Positions 8,217 through 9,541 of a stretch of DNA of 9,541 nt are shown here, in pieces. The position numbers and the translations under genes are program-made. The notes beneath the pieces are model-generated. The model saw only the letters and a list, made by a program, of their open reading frames with translations, was not told the origin of the DNA and made no database searches. Source of the DNA: an uncultured Oscillospiraceae bacterium (lineage in GTDB: Bacteria > Bacillota > Clostridia > Oscillospirales > Oscillospiraceae); the NCBI GenBank assembly GCA_944385645.1, contig CALWYA010000052.1, positions 1 through 9,541 on the forward strand. The letters are read 5' to 3'. The stretch's first letter is position 1. The number at the start of each line of letters is the position of its first letter.

Positions 8217-8240
8217 GGGCAGCAGCAGACCGAAATTTTC

Positions 8241-8288
8241 GTAGGGGCGGCCTTTGGCCGCCCGCGGGCGCCCGAAGGGCGCCCCTAC
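8241..8288. repeat. Y-shaped GTAGGGG/CCCCTAC repeat unit
   Basis: 48 bp. The outer ends GTAGGGGC and GCCCCTAC pair. Inside are GGCGGCC-TTT-GGCCGCC and GGGCGCCC-GAA-GGGCGCCC. It has the same layout as 5753-5812 and 9025-9073 with different stem bases, so fold rather than sequence is shared. Confidence 0.85.
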
Positions 8289-8303
8289 GGATGGCGCAAC
8301 CTT

Positions 8304-8663
8304 GTAGAGCGCGGCCCCCCGGGCGCGCCGTCCGTACCTTCCCCCTGGGGGGAAGGTGGCCCAAAGGGCCGGATGAGGGGGCGGCGTGCGGGGCGTTTCC
8401 GGTCAACGGAATCCCCCAGTCACCGCCTCGCGGCGGTGACAGCCCCCTTTCACAAGGGGGCCAGGGCGTTCGCCCTCCCCGTCATTCCGAGGCCCCGAAG
8501 GGGCCGTGGGAATCCGTTTCTCCTTGGACGGAGATACGGATTGCCGCGTCGGGCCTGCGGCCCTCCTCGCAATGACGAATCATGGACCGGTATTTTGGTG
8601 GGGCGCGACCACTGGGCGCGCCGCGGCCCGCCGGGTCGTCGGGCCCTACGGAATACGCACCAT
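8304..8663. repeat. 360-bp tandem duplication, copy A
   Basis: Composite unit from GTAGAGCGCGG to the base before the next GTAGGGCG. It holds a CCTTCCCCC/GGGGGAAGG hairpin (8337-8356), GTCACCGCC-TCGC-GGCGGTGAC (8419-8440), GCCCCCTT-TCAC-AAGGGGGC (8442-8461), a 98-bp TCATT-type repeat (8480-8577) and a GTGGGGC...GCCCTAC unit ending at 8649. Copy B follows with no spacer. Confidence 0.9.
8480..8577. repeat. 98-bp TCATT/AATGA-type repeat, copy 2
   Basis: Same order as the copy at 5959: CGTCATTCCGAGG, GGCCCC-GAA-GGGGCC stem, GTGGGAATCCG, centre, CGGATTGCC, GGGCC-TGC-GGCCC stem, CCTCGCAATGACG. The termini CGTCATT and AATGACG are exact inverted repeats, as expected of a palindromic REP- or MITE-like unit. 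It lies inside duplication copy A. Confidence 0.9.
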
Positions 8664-9024
8664 GTAGGGCGGGGCCCCCCGGGCGCGCCGCCCGCAAGCC
8701 TTCCCCCCACAGGGGGGGAGGTGGCCCGAAGGGCCGGATGAGGGGGCGATATGCGGGGCGTTTCCGGTCAACGGAATCCCCCAGTCACCGCCTTGCGGCG
8801 GCGACAGCCCCCTTTCACAAGGGGGCCGGGCGCACGCCCTCCCCGTCATTCCGAGGCCCCGAAGGGGCCGTGGGAATCCGTTTCTCCTTGGACGGAGATA
8901 CGGATTGCCACGGGCCTGCGGCCCTCCTCGCAATGACGAATCATGGACCGGTATTTTTGTAGGGCGCGACCACTGGGCGCGCCGCGGCCCGCCGGGTCGT
9001 CGGGCCCTACGGAATACGCACCAT
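8664..9024. repeat. 360-bp tandem duplication, copy B
   Basis: Head-to-tail repeat of 8304-8663 with scattered changes. Most are in hairpin loops or keep pairing: loop TCGC becomes TTGC, CAA becomes CGA, AGGGCG-TT-CGCCCT becomes GGGCG-CA-CGCCC, and CCTTCCCCC becomes CCTTCCCCCC with a matching lengthening of the other arm. One arm change (GTGAC to GCGAC at about 8797-8801) breaks a pair, and a short deletion occurs at about 8909. Confidence 0.9.
8844..8938. repeat. TCATT/AATGA-type repeat, copy 3 (95 bp)
   Basis: Near-identical to 8480-8577 and in the same position within duplication copy B, but 3 bp shorter because GCGTCGGG is reduced to ACGGG. The exact CGTCATT / AATGACG ends are kept. Confidence 0.9.
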
Positions 9025-9073
9025 GTAGGGCGGGGGCTTCCCCCCGCCAAGGGCGCCCAAAGGGCGCCCCTAC
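9025..9073. repeat. Y-shaped GTAGGGC/CCCCTAC repeat unit
   Basis: 49 bp with outer GTAGGG/CCCTAC ends, a GGCGGGGG-CTTC-CCCCCGCC hairpin (9029-9048) and GGGCGCCC-AAA-GGGCGCCC (9051-9069). It starts exactly where a third copy of the 360-bp unit would begin, then diverges after the first hairpin arm. Confidence 0.85.
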
Positions 9074-9128
9074 GAAACGGACATCACTGCCGGACGGCCT
9101 CATCTGCCTCGCTGTGCTCGGCACCTGG

Positions 9129-9177
9129 CCCTACCCCCTTTGTCCCTGCGGGACATTTCCCCCTGACAGGGGGAATC
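9129..9177. repeat. Inverted copy of 5861-5909
   Basis: The reverse complement of these 49 bp matches 5861-5909 at 46 positions. It carries the TGTCCC-GCA-GGGACA and CCCCCTGACAGGGGG hairpins. It is the clearest inverted-orientation pair between the two mosaics. Confidence 0.85.
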
Positions 9178-9218
9178 GGCCTAAAGGGGAAGACTTTAAG
9201 GGGTGCGCCTCTCCGGCC

Positions 9219-9262
9219 TTTGACAAGGGGGCCGGGCGGACACACAGGTCCGCCCCTACGGG
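9219..9262. repeat. Direct copy of 5573-5616
   Basis: 44 bp from TTTGACAAGG to CCCCTACGGG match 5573-5616 at 42 positions, including the GGGCGGAC/GTCCGCCC hairpin. Same orientation in both mosaics. Confidence 0.85.
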
Positions 9263-9283
9263 CAAAAAAGAACCAAAATTTTT

Positions 9284-9312
9284 GTAGGGGCGCACCTATG
9301 TGTGCGCCCACG
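9284..9312. repeat. Terminal GTAGGGG repeat unit abutting the HTH gene
   Basis: AATTTTTGTAGGGGCGCAC leads into a stem closed by GTGTGCGCCC, ending CACG. The HTH stop codon (complement of 9315-9317) is only 2 bp away. There is no closing CCCTAC, so like 6074-6133 this unit seems cut at a gene end. Confidence 0.6.
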
Positions 9313-9314
9313 CG

Positions 9315-9497
9315 TCAGGACCGCCGGACCTCCCGGCAGTCGCTGCGGCCCATGAGATAGTCCAGACTCACGTCGAAGTAGTCGGCCAGGAACACCAGAC
9401 CGAGGGCGGTTGGGTAACATTTCCCATATTCATAGTCCTGATAATTTCTTTCTGAAATATTGGCGGCAGCGGCGGCTTGCTTTTGCGGTGGTATCAT
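9315..9497 (-). CDS. XRE/Cro-CI type HTH protein, N-terminally short, possibly a remnant
   Basis: 60 residues that match helices 2-5 of an XRE-family DNA-binding domain: QKQAAAAANISERNYQDYEYGK (helix 2, turn, recognition helix), then YPTALGLVFLADYFDVSLDYLMGRSD, the classic domain end. The usual first helix (a stretch like LRELREEKGLT, about 12-15 residues) is missing. In-frame sequence upstream reaches a TGA about 30 bases before the ATG with no other start and no HTH similarity, and the other two frames do not supply the helix either. No Shine-Dalgarno is visible before the ATG. The first third uses AT-rich codons (ATA, CCA, AGA, AAT), the last third GC-rich ones, so the gene may be a chimera or decayed. 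It could still be expressed as a small regulator; a pseudogene is equally likely. Confidence 0.6.
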   Translation of the reverse strand: MIPPQKQAAAAANISERNYQDYEYGKCYPTALGLVFLADYFDVSLDYLMGRSDCREVRRS

Positions 9498-9505
9498 TGT
9501 ACAAT
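9477..9505 (+). promoter_or_regulatory. Candidate divergent promoter with palindromic -10 / operator
   Basis: On the plus strand TTGCTT (9477-9482) and TACAAT (9500-9505) are 17 bp apart and point out of the window, away from the HTH gene. The -10 lies in the perfect 10-bp palindrome ATTGTACAAT (9496-9505), which also covers the HTH start codon on the other strand. A regulator binding its own start region and a divergent promoter is a common XRE arrangement, but the downstream gene is not visible. Confidence 0.35.
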
Positions 9506-9541
9506 CGAAATGGTATTGCTGAAAGAATCAAATAATAAAAA

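Noticed and set aside
8161..8406. N-terminal extension of TruA to the ATG at 8404-8406
   Set aside because: The extra 82 codons are translated repeat units. TruA proteins begin near the MERNLALKLMYNG segment, and the ATG at 8160 has its own ribosome site.
8184..9312. Possible CRISPR array
   Set aside because: The repeats vary in length and composition, have no regular spacer size, and no cas gene is nearby.
8196..9360. Several small open frames in the repeat mosaic that appear twice with similar sequence
   Set aside because: They repeat only because the DNA is duplicated. They are Pro/Arg/Gly-rich, lack ribosome sites and frame conservation, and occur on both strands.

Overview
The window looks like chromosomal DNA from a GC-rich gut Firmicute of the Oscillospiraceae type (Flavonifractor, Oscillibacter and relatives). 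This is an inference from strongly G/C-ending codons, Gram-positive Shine-Dalgarno sites, a ClpE-like ATPase with an N-terminal zinc finger, and a CvpA - DUF5711 - TruA neighbourhood. No 16S gene or other decisive marker is present.

Layout. Bases 1-1356 (+) hold a sodium:neurotransmitter symporter family transporter that lacks only its extreme N-terminus. Bases 1357-1667 carry no gene but are packed with perfect hairpins, including a 19-bp-arm palindrome and two terminator-like hairpins that bound a block of about 275 bp. All remaining genes are on the minus strand. In their transcription order they are: a truncated XRE-type HTH gene (9497-9315), truA (8160-7408), a DUF5711 membrane-anchored beta-propeller protein (7303-6137), a CvpA-family membrane protein (5287-4592), a two-AAA ClpE-like unfoldase (4459-2153), and a small coiled-coil protein (2063-1668) with its own strong sigma-A promoter.

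The most striking content is repetitive non-coding DNA. Two gene-free mosaics, at about 5304-6136 and 8184-9314, are built from short hairpin modules. Many modules are bounded by GTAGGG...CCCTAC and enclose two hairpins; others are TCATT/AATGA-bounded elements of about 98 bp or CCTTCCCC-type hairpins. The second mosaic contains a nearly exact 360-bp tandem duplication (8304-8663 and 8664-9024). Modules recur between the mosaics in both direct and inverted orientation, flank the truA-DUF5711 pair, and abut stop codons and ribosome binding sites within a few bases. The mosaics may have expanded inside what was once a tighter truA-DUF5711-cvpA-clp cluster.

Functionally, the cluster combines tRNA modification, envelope proteins and protein quality control. 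No defence system, CRISPR array, tRNA, rRNA or transposase gene was seen.
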